Shown in pieces: positions 46,542-57,377 of a DNA stretch of 64,000 bases. Position 1 is the first letter of the stretch; each line of letters starts with the position of its first letter. The notes beneath the pieces were generated by a model. The model worked only from the letters and a program-made list of their open reading frames with translations, made no database searches and was not told the DNA's origin. The stretch is from Brienomyrus brachyistius (lineage: Eukaryota; Chordata; Actinopteri; Osteoglossiformes; Mormyridae). The translations under genes were made by a program, and so were the position numbers. Location of the stretch: contig NW_026042768.1 of assembly GCF_023856365.1 (NCBI RefSeq), forward strand, positions 36,748-100,747. The letters are read 5' to 3'.

Positions 46542-47242
46542 GTCTAGATCTTTGCAAGTTTGTTTGTACTGGCTGTGTGAACATACTGTAGCACTGTTAA
46601 GAATATGCAACACAGCCTGAGTTGGGGATCTGCTGTATGCATCAGTAATATAATGCTTTGTCCTTTTCTAGGCAGTTCATTAAGACATAAAGCCTGAAAG
46701 TTTTCTGAATGGCATTAATGAAATTGAGCACTGCCCCCACCTGCTGGCCAATTTATTAAAACATTGAAATCGCTGTCTGCACAGGCTGACGTGTCATTTA
46801 AGTCTGATAATTTTCTATGAGTCAAACGGCAAGAAAATGACAAGAAGTTAAAAACATGGAGTTAGATGAAGGAGAAAAGATTACAAATTTGAAGATTATG
46901 AAATCAGGACATGTCAGCTAAGTCAGCCAAGGTGGGTCTTAAACATATGGACGGAAGTATGAGCGCTAAACTTAAACGGGTTTCACTTGTAACCGCTGCC
47001 ACCAAATTTCGTTAAATTGCTGGGGAGGTCCAGATACATGAGACAGGAATAGAAGGATTATTCTTTATTAATATACAGACGAGGGTTACAACCCTCCCTG
47101 GGCAATAGAAGGGGATACCTGCCACGGGACATTCTAAAACGCTTAATGTGAAAATGCGTAACGCAACTTAATGTATTAAAACAGTCACCACAAATCACCA
47201 AATTTCTCGCGAATGTATCTGGCCAATAAAGACTTACCTGAC

Positions 47243-47367
47243 AAGAAATCAAAACCGAAATGCTAGGAATATGGACTTTAAGCCTTTTCTTTATGGGCGT
47301 CAATGGAGGGGAAAACGCTTGACGTAAGATGAAGTCCATATTCCTAGCATTTCGGTTTTGATTTCTT
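47243..47367. repeat. Perfect 36-bp inverted repeat with 53-bp loop
   Basis: The arm 47243-47278 (aagaaatcaaaaccgaaatg then ctaggaatatggactt) is matched exactly in reverse complement by 47332-47367. No mismatch was seen across 36 bases. The loop is cctttt/aaaacg-rich and non-coding. A transcript in either direction would form a long hairpin. Confidence 0.95.
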
Positions 47368-47494
47368 CCCTGGCATGGGTGACGGGTACACCACGTTCCC
47401 AAAGCCACGTTAGCCTCGAGCGAACTGCCCGGAGAAACCGCTCACACCAGCGCTGCAACCCGATCTCCTCCCCTTTTAAACACACATTTCTATG

Positions 47495-47696
47495 GCGTTA
47501 AATTAGTGCCAAAAGTCGTGCGCATAAAAACAGAAAATCCATGCTCTCTACGCGCTCGCGATTGCACAGCACTCACTCACTCGCTCGCCGTTAAATTAGG
47601 GCCAAAAGTCGAACCACGCGCGGTGCGTGTGCTCGAGTGCTGAAAACCCATCCCCTCTACGCGCTCGCGTCTGCACAGCACTCGCTCGCTCGAATT
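47495..47696. repeat. CpG-rich tandem duplication
   Basis: Two ~95-105-bp units each run from gttaaattag.gccaaaagtc to ctctacgcgctcgcg..tgcacagcactc. They contain many CGCG and CTCG motifs. Just downstream is cgtatataaaagaatg (about 47712), a TATA-like box, so this may be a promoter region of an unknown or mobile unit. Confidence 0.7.
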
Positions 47697-48258
47697 TCCC
47701 GCTTCGTCTTACCGTATATAAAAGAATGGGCCAATGTACGGTAAATTGCATTGTGAATAAAATTTCTTAATACAACATCTCAAAGCCAATTTAATAAATT
47801 CAAATCCTGGGAAGAACGCTCCTCAGATATTAGTTCTCGGGTTAGTGTTAGCAGGACTATAGGCGAACCACCTTAAGTGCTATCTGTTAATGTTTATTAA
47901 ATTAGCATTAAAATGGAGAGGTTTATAATATCTTTTGTCCTTGTAGCTGCTAAATACACTCATTATTAAAGCCATAAAGTTGTCTGCCTACTACATTGGA
48001 ATCTCCACTGAGTAAGTGTTGTTGATGGATTTTAATTTAACTTTATTATACTCTGGTCCTTAGATCTAATGTCATACTTCTTCACTTATATTGTTTGTGA
48101 AAAGGTTTACCACGGTCAAACAGAGCAGCCACTACATCATCATACATGAACAAGCACCTCACAAAACAAAAACATTTCATTTTCATAATTAAAACTTTTG
48201 AATGGTAGGCCTAGTGTGTGGATCAGAGACAAGATCTTGACACCTCATTAACTATAAT

Positions 48259-48960
48259 TTGTTCTGTGAACAGCTCAGATACCACCTTCTCGAAAGTCTT
48301 CTGCATAAAATAGAAATAGGATTCAGCGCGACTCCACTAAATTTGGATTACCTGGAGTTCCTTTGTCATCAGGAGCTGTATCTTCTGCAGGCCCTGTCTA
48401 ATCACATTGAAGTACCTCCTGCTATCACCCTGGCTTTGCAAGAGCTCTTTGACCTTGTGAGGGCACATCTGGAACGTCCAGCCCCATGTGTCACACAGGA
48501 AGTCGCTGCCACCAATAGACGACCCAAGATTTTGATTGAAGAACAATGTTTGAAAGAAATGCTCCATACTCAACTTCCTGTGCCTTGCATAGCCACACTG
48601 ATGGGTGTTTCAAGAAGAACAATCTTAAGAAGAATAAAAGAGTATGAGCTCTGTGTTAGGGAACTTGACAATTTGGTTTCTTCTGTCAAGAATGATCTAC
48701 CAAATGCAGGCTACAGGATAGTCAATGCAGGCTGCAGTCAATGGGCTACAGGGTTCGGTGGAGAAGAGTTGCAGCCTCCATGCATAGGGTTGATTCCATG
48801 CGCATCATATAAAGGTTGTCAAGTCTTGGCTGTGTTGTACGCAGAATGTACCAGGGCCTTTGTCTCTAGTACACGTGGGACACAAACCACAAGTTGATCC
48901 GGTTTGTATTACCAGCAAATTTATTTGGAGTAAACCCTGGGTGGATTGGGTGTGGGTGGT
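48259..48960 (+). pseudogene. Integrase-core (rve-type) transposase remnant
   Basis: The open frame 48259-48897 carries an N-terminal helical region, a resolvase-like HTH (VSRRTILRRIKEYEL) and the start of the integrase core (NDLPNAGYRIV). Near 48735 the coding shifts to the next frame (VRWRRVAASMHRVDSMRII), then reaches DTNHKLIR, the catalytic-Asp motif region of this family, after stops near 48806 and 48868. This family of single-gene integrase-core proteins is common in fish genomes and transposon-derived (Ginger-like). The copy is inactive. Confidence 0.7.
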
Positions 48961-50563
48961 GGTGGGGCTTTGGAGAAGATTTCCTGCCGATCAACACTAG
49001 CAACTTATATCTATCTGTCATGGAGGTCTCGGGACTCACAGATATTCAGAGACATGTGGATAGTTTACCAGTGGTTTTCAGCAGGAATAGTTATTACTAC
49101 AAATTGTCACCCCCCCCCCCCCGCCCCCCACAGAAACTGGATCTGGCTATAGTGGGAAAATCTTTTTTTTTTTTATTTGTGAGAACTTGAAAGCAAAACA
49201 AACTTGGAAAAAAATATATGCTCATTCACCAATTTTCTAATCTGGGGTCTAAAGTGGTCAGGCTTGCAAGTGTATTTGGTTATTTGTCTATCCTAGCCTG
49301 TTGCAGTGTATATTTCCTGTATATTTTGCATGTAAAAATGTTGTTTGTTATGTCAGTGCTTAATATTATCATGTAGTCTTCATGAACTTTCTTCATCTTG
49401 GCCAGGGACTGCATTTGAAAAGTAGCCACTTGACTAAAATTGGCACATTTTCAGAAATGCCAGCAACAATACTGATAATGAACACCCCTCTAACTGACTC
49501 TCAGTTGGTTTAGAAAAAAGACTTTTAAGAGAAAAGAAAGCCTTCCTTTGGTTTTGCATTTTTCTCTTTTTTGTTGGCTGTGCACAATATATTAGAAGAA
49601 TACCCTTACAATTATATTAGTTAAGAAATAACAGATTGCGTATATACAATATTAAGGTGATAACAACAACCCTCACTGTCTCTAGGTGCTGCTTCAGACA
49701 GGGCATTCTGCAGCAGGGACACCACCCGTCGTGCAGCATCCAGCAAATCTCCCTATCACAACAGCCCACATAACAGAATAACATTAGTGTATGATTCAGT
49801 AGGGCTAGTCCAGGTCTGGAAAGTAGTTGGGCCAGATTTTTAAACCAAGAAATTTAGCTGGGCCAGACATTTTCAGCGGCCCAGTAAGCAACAGGTAATG
49901 GCATTTTAAACAAACACAAATCAAGGTACATTATTTTAAAAACTACAACTGAACAGAATCTGAGAGCAATATTTTTTTTCACTTCTGAAATGAGAAAAAT
50001 ATTTTGGTCGTATCTGACCTAGACGCATCCCAAAGAAAAAAATGCCTATTAGATGGTAAACAGACATAAAGAAAAAGGGAAAAATCGTCTATAATCATCA
50101 TCCGCTTATACTGTGGTGATCCATTTCACCCACACAGGCATGATCACCATTAGCGGTTTCCACATTATTGTCGAGGTGACTATCACTTTACCTCTGCTTT
50201 CTCCGACATCTTCCTGATTCTGCCGCCAACAAGGGGCTCATAGGGTGGAGACTGAGGGTGTTAAACAGACCAATCTTTTGTCACTGAATGCAACAAATAA
50301 TGTATTTATCTGTCAAAAGTCCAGCACCAGGAAAAGCAACAGAGTGACAGTAGAAACTGTAATAATAATGGAAGTGCGCCGCCCTACAGGGAAGGAGGAG
50401 TGATGGGAGTCCCGGTGGTGGCTAAGCGCGCGTGGGGAGAGGCGTCGTACTGTGAGGCTTCATGAACTTCCGATGGGGCAGTGCTGTCATACAGCGGGGA
50501 GCCTGAGAGGGGCACTGTGGCCGGGTGCGAGAGCCCTGGGTAATGAGTTGTAGAGCTGCGCAG
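48961..50563. other. No supported gene
   Basis: Contains a poly-C run at 49111-49129. A short coding-like patch on the minus strand at 49685-49765 (DLLDAARRVVSLLQNAL) has an ag acceptor before it but no partner exon that I can name. Confidence 0.3.
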
Positions 50564-50841
50564 TGTCACGATCGGGTACAAGCAGGCAGGCGATCGTGCG
50601 GGCAAGGCGTGCAAGGAGCAAGCGGACAGGCAAAAACGGGAGTTTAATTAGGAAGCGCGGACGGGGAAACATCTCACGCATACAAACATCAATGACAGAC
50701 ACTGGACTCAGGTAAGACACGGACTGAAATACACAGGACCTGAGCAAATTAACTAGATACAGCTGGGTACAAATCGGGAGAAAACACGTGGGTAATCAGG
50801 GGGCGTGGCACACAGGAGGAGCGGACGAGCCGGGCATGACA
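50564..50841 (-). mobile_element. Solo LTR, 278 bp, with 5-bp target duplication
   Basis: On the minus strand it starts tgtcatgcccggctcgtccg and ends cccgatcgtgaca. It contains gtgccacgccccctgattac. The flanks are cgcag at 50559-50563 and 50842-50846, identical. TG..CA ends and a 5-bp duplication define an LTR. Related copies lie at 10316, 31905 and 59804. Confidence 0.92.
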
Positions 50842-51081
50842 CGCAGGAACTGAGAGCCCAAGCTGTTGGACATTCCACTGGACTAGGAGACTGGGGTGAG
50901 TGAGGAGGAGCTCATTGACCACAAACTGGGATACTGGCTGTGTGTGAGCAATGGGGGTGGAGATTAAGGAAAGACGTTAAATCAGCATGCAGTGTTGCCT
51001 GGAAACAACAACAATATACTAGTGTCACTGTACTAAAACAATATCAAAATAATGCCTATTTTTTATTCATTTTACTTGTAG

Positions 51082-51198
51082 AGTGCAAAGTACAAAGGAA
51101 AACAAAGAGTAACTATGGCGAAATAAATCAAAGCATGTCCCAGAATGATGGGCCTGAATGGATCAGGACAGAAGAAGGCGAAAGTCCTGTTAACGAGG
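51082..51198 (+). other. Possible receptor cytoplasmic-tail exon
   Basis: Preceded by a T-rich tract and acttgtag acceptor and followed by ..aacgag|gtgaga donor. One frame is open: CKVQRKTKSNYGEINQSMSQ and on to GESPVNE, with SNYGEI fitting the ITIM pattern. No transmembrane or Ig exon was found nearby, so this is suggestive only. Confidence 0.3.
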
Positions 51199-52851
51199 TG
51201 AGACGATGCAGACACAGGCCAGGATGTGGGTATAGGCGAGAACAAGAGGGAAGACGGGGGCCCGAGACTCAGCATGGGGACAGGTGGGGGAGGGGAGGCA
51301 CGGGCTCACCTGGAGCTGCTCCCGGAGGTGCCGCTATGACTCATGGGTAACATGCCGGAATGGGACGGCACCTGTAGGCTGGACCAGTTGTCATGGGAGG
51401 GCAACATGGACAGACAGGTAGACGAGCTGTCTGAATAAGCAGCTGCAAGTATAAAACAATAAATGAAGCAGGTATGTGGTGGGCAGTGTTACAGCGTCCT
51501 TAATATGGTCAATACAGAAAAGGCATGTTATCATGTTATGTATATACTGCCTCCAGTTACTTAATGCCTAACTTTAATACATTGATTGATTTGTTCACTG
51601 CTGCAGCCTGTGTCAACTTTCCTTTCAGACAGATGTAAAGTCCATTCTGTTTTTGTTCTGTGTAGTTTTTTTTGAACAGCATATGGCTGAATTCTGTTAA
51701 ACCTCAGACTGAAGAAAATTGTGTTAATTGAAAAGCAAATATCAAAAACTCAGTCTGCAGGAATGTTTTTTCTAAATATTTCTGTGGACTTTTGGAAATT
51801 TCACGAAATTCCATTGCTCCATTACATAAACACTGAGTGAGATTTCATTCCCATTACTGCAACGTATGAAGAGGATTATGACTTATTACTTTAGGTTATC
51901 GGACTGAGTGAGTTTTGGAAATTTGCTCTTCGATAACTGAAGCAGTGCTGTGAATGCAGAGGTTATATGCGTCGCATATCAACAGAACTGTATGTTTATG
52001 TCTTGTCTTAATTATTTTGATTAAATGTCTAACTATTCCCATATGTGTGAACATACTTGGCCAAATAAAGCTGATTCTGATTCAGTCAGAGGGTAATCGT
52101 CGGTGTGCTGTACTATCGTGGTGACCCACACAGAGAGCTTAGGACCATGATTTCAGTGTGTGCTTGTGTGAGGGGACAGGCAGGGCGGCGGCTCACTGGG
52201 TGATGCACTCCTGTGGGTATAGGGGCTGGGATAGGGGGGGCGGAGCAGTTACTCCTCAAGGAGGAGTAACAGTCACAGCCGTGGGGGGAGGAGAGGGAGA
52301 GGGTGCTCCCAAACTGGGGGTGTGGGTTTGATGAAGAGCAGAGAGACCCTGAGCCTGGGATGAACCAGCTGCCTACTGAAACGAAAGCGGATAAAGACAG
52401 AAACTAGAACCTCAAACTAACACACAAACAACAATATCAAGTTATATTCAATCATTAAACCGTTATATATTTAATCTAAACAATAGTAATAAATATCGTT
52501 CCGATTCAAAATATCATTTACGGGTGAATCTTATGACTTGCATTGGGAAACAGGAAACGGGCCAAGCTGCAGGGCCAGTTCAAAGGCATAGTGCGAGGCG
52601 CCCAGAAAGGGGGCGAGGTCTGGGCGGAGTCAGCTAAAGAAGAAAAAGGCCTGACCTTTTTCTGGATGCTGTGGACTGTGTTTGTGTGTGAGCTGCAGCT
52701 GCATGTTCCTTACATTTTTTTTATTAACACCAGCACCGTGAGGTTTGGCCTGGACTGGGTCCTGTCCTGCATGGTTGAAGACATGTTGACTGATGGTCAG
52801 CCCGTGTTCTGTTGGATCCCACAGAAAGGAAATGGGAATCCCGTTTGGATC
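51199..52851. other. No supported gene
   Basis: Includes a LINE-like tail (aaataaagctgattctgatt) at about 52064-52083, a short perfect palindrome (gttactcctc aag gaggagtaac, about 52246-52268) and a GC-rich patch at 52540-52860 with an unrecognised open frame. Confidence 0.3.
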
Positions 52852-53388
52852 GGATGCTGACAGTTGAAAAAAACTCATGTCTGTGTGTTATGAAAGAATA
52901 TCAATAAATGTTTCCGAAAGGGGATGACTCATTTGGTAATTATTTACGGCTTATGTTATGGCTGAGAAATTTACAGTCTTTACTAAAGTCTGACTTCTTT
53001 CGAGTCACCTTTAATATAGATTGGACACTCTCTATGCTATGTACAATACTTATATAGATGGTACATGTTTACTTGCTTGCACAGATGGTTGATTAGGTAA
53101 TTAGTGTAAGTGTGTGTGTGTGTGTGTGTGTGTCCAATCGCATGTATGTCCAAGGTCCATAGTAAGTAATATACACTGATCAAGAGATGCTGAAAGTGGA
53201 TGAAAGAGGACATTAGTGGGTGTATCACTTAGTGTAACGGGTGCAGGAAAATGAGCAGGACTGCAAGCCATATAATGACCCACTGTCCTTATCTAGCTCT
53301 TAATACAGTATGCATACAGTGATGTATCTACAATGGACAGCTACTATAAGCAGATAGCACAGTACAGGTGCTTAATCTGTATGCTATT
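52852..53388 (+). repeat. Inverted duplication, left arm
   Basis: It matches the reverse complement of 55190-55704 at about 95% over more than 500 bases. Shared landmarks are ggatgctgacagttgaaa, gtttccgaaaggggatgac and the (tg)n tract at 53110. The similarity continues into SINEs on the inner side. Confidence 0.93.
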
Positions 53389-53614
53389 TCCATCCATCCA
53401 TTGTCCAAACCGCTTATCCTACTGGGTCACAGGGGGTCCGGAGTCTATCCCGGAATCAATGGGCACGAGGCAGGGAAGAACCCAGGATGGGGGGCCAGCC
53501 CATCACAGCTCACACTCACACACCATTCACTCACACATGCACACCTACGGTAAATTTAGCTACTCCAATTAGCCTCAGCATGTTTTTGGACTGTGGGGGG
53601 AAACCGGAGGAAAC
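53389..53614 (-). mobile_element. V-SINE-like element, 5'-truncated
   Basis: It shares diagnostic variants with the SINE at 54624 (ggagtctatcccggaatcaa, cagggaagaaccc, cacagctcacac), so it belongs to the inverted duplication. The head beyond gggggaaaccggaggaaac is lost. Confidence 0.88.
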
Positions 53615-54623
53615 TAGCAGCTTTGTGTGGTAATTGTTTGTATTAAAAATACATTGGATCAAGTCAAATTATTTTTATGAAGAATTAACATCTAAAAGCT
53701 GCTAGTAGACCGTGGGAAAATAATTTTTCTATTTTCTTGCTGCCATCTCGTGGCCAAAAGTAGGTATTGCAATTTCCATCATATGTAAGAGGGCCTGCCC
53801 ATCAGAGTAATGTACATCCTGTGACATGTATTGACTATCAAGACAAACTGAAACACGGTGTATTAGGCTGTCAATGAGTACTGGACTAGGGTGAAAAACT
53901 GCCTGATAATCTACCTATTAACTAGAAGAGTACAAACTGGAGACGGATCCCCTAATACAGAGGGATTAACGTCTGTGCCACATCCAGAACCATTCAGTGT
54001 AGGAGTCTGGTGGTTCTACTGGATATTGACAAGTACCCAGCCCCTTTGTTCCCTCTGATAATCATCAGTCCTCCTCTGAATGCCTTCACCACTCTATTCC
54101 TGAATAGGTACACATTTAAATATGCTAGCAAGATCAAGGTATTGGGATAACTGTTAGGTTCGCTGTTCAGAGAGTTGCAGTGAAAACCATCATACACAGT
54201 GGCCCTTTCTGGATAAGATTACCTCCCTCTGATCTAACAGGTCAAGATCAAAGCAAGGTGCATTGCAATGTCTGACACCCAGCACACTACAGCATATAAA
54301 ATACAGGTATCCATCGCCTTCCGCATTTGGAACCAGGACCACTTGTTGCAAGTCAATTTGGGCGTATCTCAAGTTATACGAGAGAGGCAAGACATTAGGA
54401 CAGTATACACAGTACTGAAATAATAATGTACATATTAAACCACAGCACTTAATAAACAGATACTGCACTTACATTTCACAAAAAAAAAATAAAGCACAGA
54501 TTGCACTAAGAAATCAAAAGATGCATGTGCTAGCAAACAGTGGGAGCTGAGGAAGAAGCAGTGGTGAAATACTTTATTGTACAGTACAGTAAGTTTCTTT
54601 TTATAGAATGAAATAGCATACAG
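53615..54623. other. Spacer between the inverted arms
   Basis: AT-rich. Minus-strand frames at 54190-54653 have no recognisable domain. Confidence 0.3.
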
Positions 54624-55177
54624 GGGGCGGCATGGTGGTGCAGTGGTTAGCACTGTTGCCTCACACCTCTGGGACCCGGGTTCGAGTCTCTGCCTGGGTC
54701 ACATGGGTGTGGAGTTTGCATGTTCTCCCCGTGTCGTCGTGGGGTTTCCTCCGGGTACTCCGGTTTCCCCCCACAGTCCAAAAACATGCTGAGGCTAATT
54801 GGAGTTGCTGAATTGCCCGTAGGTGTGCATGTGTGAGTGAATGGTGTGTGAGTGTGAGCTGTGATGGGCTGGCCCCCCATCCTGGGTTCTTCCCTGCCTC
54901 GTGCCCATTGATTCCGGGATAGACTCCGGACCCCCTGGGACCCAGTAGGATAAGCGGTTTGGACAATGGATGGATGGATGGATGCTGAGGCTAACTGGAG
55001 TTACTAAATTGCCCGTAGGTATGCATGTATGAGTGAATAGTGTGTGAGTGTGCCCTGTGATGGGCTGGCTCCCCATCCTGGGTTGTTCCCTGCCTCGTGC
55101 CCATTGCTTCCGGGATAGGCTCCAGACCCCCCACGACCCAGTAGGATAAGCGGTTTGGACAATGGATGGATGGATGG
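54624..55177 (+). mobile_element. V-SINE-like element plus a tandem second 3' half
   Basis: A full SINE (54624-54983, A and B boxes at ggtggtgcagtgg and gggttcgagtc) is followed at once by a second copy lacking the head (54984-55177, starting gctgaggctaactgg). The whole is flanked by aaatagcatacag at 54611-54623 and 55178-55190, so both halves behave as one insertion. Confidence 0.93.
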
Positions 55178-55704
55178 AAATAGCATACAGATCTTATAAG
55201 CACCTGTACTGTGCTATCTGCTCATAGTAGCTGTCCATTGTAGATACATCACTGTATGCATACTGTATTAAGAGCTAGACAAGGGTCATTATATGGCTTG
55301 CAGTCCTGCTCATTTTCCTGCACGCGTTACACTAAGTGATGCACCCACTAATGTCCTCTTTTATCCACTTTCGGGCATCTCTTGATCAGTGTATATTATT
55401 TACTATGGACCTTGGACATACATGCGATTGAACACACACACACACTTACACTAATTACCTAATCATCCATCTGTGCAAGCAGGTAAAACATTTACCATCT
55501 ATGTAAGTATTGCACATTGCATAGAGAGTGTCCAATCTATATTAAAGGTGACTCAAAAGAAGTCAGACTTCAGTAAAGACTGTAAATTGGCAGCCATAAC
55601 ATAAGCCGTAAATAATTACCAAATGAGTCATCCCCTTTCGGAAACATTTATTGATATTCTTTCATAACACACAGACATGAGTTTTTTTTCAACTGTCAGC
55701 ATCC
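55178..55704 (-). repeat. Inverted duplication, right arm
   Basis: Reverse complement of 52852-53388. It ends at ctgtcagcatcc (55704), beyond which the two sides diverge. Confidence 0.93.
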
Positions 55705-55791
55705 TTCTCGATTGTCAGAAGCTCTGCGCTAGAGGGAGGTTTACTGGTCTTATACTCTTCTGGCACCTTGTGTGATTCCTGACTTGGGACA

Positions 55792-56040
55792 TCAGTTTGG
55801 CTCCTTCTGTATGTGGTTTACATTGTATTTGTTCTTTAAAGTTGCCCCTTCAGAATTAGACAGTGTAACCAGCTTGCCACATATTGCCTGGATGACATAA
55901 GGTCCGGTAAAATCCGGTTCCGTTCTTCCTCCTTTCCGTCCCCGCTTCCTCATGTTGAACAGAAGCGCCTCATCTCCAACATGATAAACTGTGTTTTGGT
56001 ACCTCTTTTGTAATCGTTTACCACATGCCTGCTTCTGTTT
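55792..56040 (-). pseudogene. Integrase C-terminal tail (gypsy/Ginger-like)
   Basis: An 82-codon open frame without its own ATG reads LLFNMRKRGRKGGRTEPDFT, GPYVIQAICGKLVTLSNSEG and YNVNHIQKEPN to a TGA. This is the basic GPY/F-type tail of the integrase family found in fish Ginger-like and gypsy-like elements. Together with 56560-56790 (AYHPQTNGLDEKTND) it is one minus-strand integrase gene, interrupted by a Tc1-type fragment. Confidence 0.75.
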
Positions 56041-56284
56041 TTCCTGTTACTAGGAGATGTTTTCAGCTGTTGTTGCTTATTGTCTCAACTACTTTATTTT
56101 TTTCATCAAAAAACGTGCCGTAGCTTTTCTCATCGGGAAGAATAATTGTGGAAAGCTGAAGTGGAAAAACATTCATAGCAAATTATTATTATTCACAGAT
56201 CATTATAAAGAGTCATTTTCTAAAAGCATTAAGAACAATGTAATTTGCTGTTTCAAGATATGTTTTTAAATAACTACTTGTCAG

Positions 56285-56553
56285 TCATAAGAAACTCTTC
56301 AACACACATGATCCGATCTTGCCACAAATCATTTTTAATCTCACTTTTGTTGCCAGCAGTTCAGACATTAATGGCTGTGTGTTGAGTTATTTTGAGGGGA
56401 CATCAAATTTACACCCATTATACAAGCTGTACACTGATTACTTTACATTCTATCAGAGTTTCATATCTTTAACGTTGTCCCTTGAAAAGATATAATAAAA
56501 TATTTACAAAAATGTGTGGGGGTGTACTCACTTTTGTGAGATACTGTATATTA
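56285..56553 (-). mobile_element. Tc1/mariner-type terminal fragment
   Basis: The minus strand starts tacagtatctcacaaaagtg, agtacaccccc and runs through aatattttattatatctttt to the ttgccagcagttcagacatt region, a well-known Tc1-superfamily terminal sequence in fish. Only one end is present. It lies between the two integrase pieces. Confidence 0.75.
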
Positions 56554-56559
56554 AGGGAT

Positions 56560-56790
56560 TGATTGTCAATAATATCAGTAATTCCTGATGTAATGTTAAA
56601 AGAATAGAGCCTGTCTCACACAGTTCTAAAACAACCTCAAAAACAGACTTACCATTTATGTCATCATTCGTTTTCTCATCCAGGCCATTGGTTTGGGGAT
56701 GATATGCAGCAGTGATCAACGGCAGAACAGGGGCTCTGAACGCAGTATGGATTAAAAAGGAATTAACCATCTCTCTCAATATAAAATTAG
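56560..56790 (-). pseudogene. Integrase catalytic-core fragment
   Basis: The minus-strand frame contains LPLITAAYHPQTNGLDEKTN, the strand-helix segment holding the catalytic Glu region of rve-type integrases. It breaks shortly after. It is the upstream part of the integrase whose tail lies at 55792. Confidence 0.7.
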
Positions 56791-57377
56791 GATCATTTAT
56801 TCTCTACAGAGGCCCCCCATAGAATAGTGCATCCATCCCCTCACTCATGTTTAGACAACGTAAGGCAACAGGCCAATGACATTCAGAACAGCAACAACAT
56901 CAACAATTGTACAGCTAGTTTTAAAATTTAATAAAAAAGACAAACCAATTAGGTAATATTAATGAAATTATTAAAATGTGCAGATTAATAGTCAGAAATA
57001 ATTTGCGATTTTAAGAGCGGAAAGGATACATTAAAACTCAATTACATTTATCCCTTAATAATAAAAAAAAGGTTTTTGAATTTTACATCATGATAAATGA
57101 GAACTATATGTGATTACTAATTACTGTTGACTAATTTCCTGTCTGGACGTTTCCCTCCTCATTGTTAAATGTCATTATATGTCTGGGTGCCAGTCAGTGG
57201 AAGCACACAGACATGTTGGCCAGCTGTCATATTCATTCAGCACCAGCCCATCAAGTAGAGAATTCAGCACCACGGACAGTGACCTGTGTTACAATGACAT
57301 CAGGTCATTGGCTCTAAATATTTTTCTAGAAATAACTAAATGGCTCTATTGTAGAAATTTCCAGCCAGAGTCTTGTG
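56791..57377. other. No supported feature
   Basis: AT-rich, with an open frame at 57179-57454 that lacks recognisable domains. Confidence 0.3.

Noticed and set aside
54624..54700. tRNA gene
   Set aside because: A and B boxes are present but there is no cloverleaf or acceptor stem; it is the head of a SINE.
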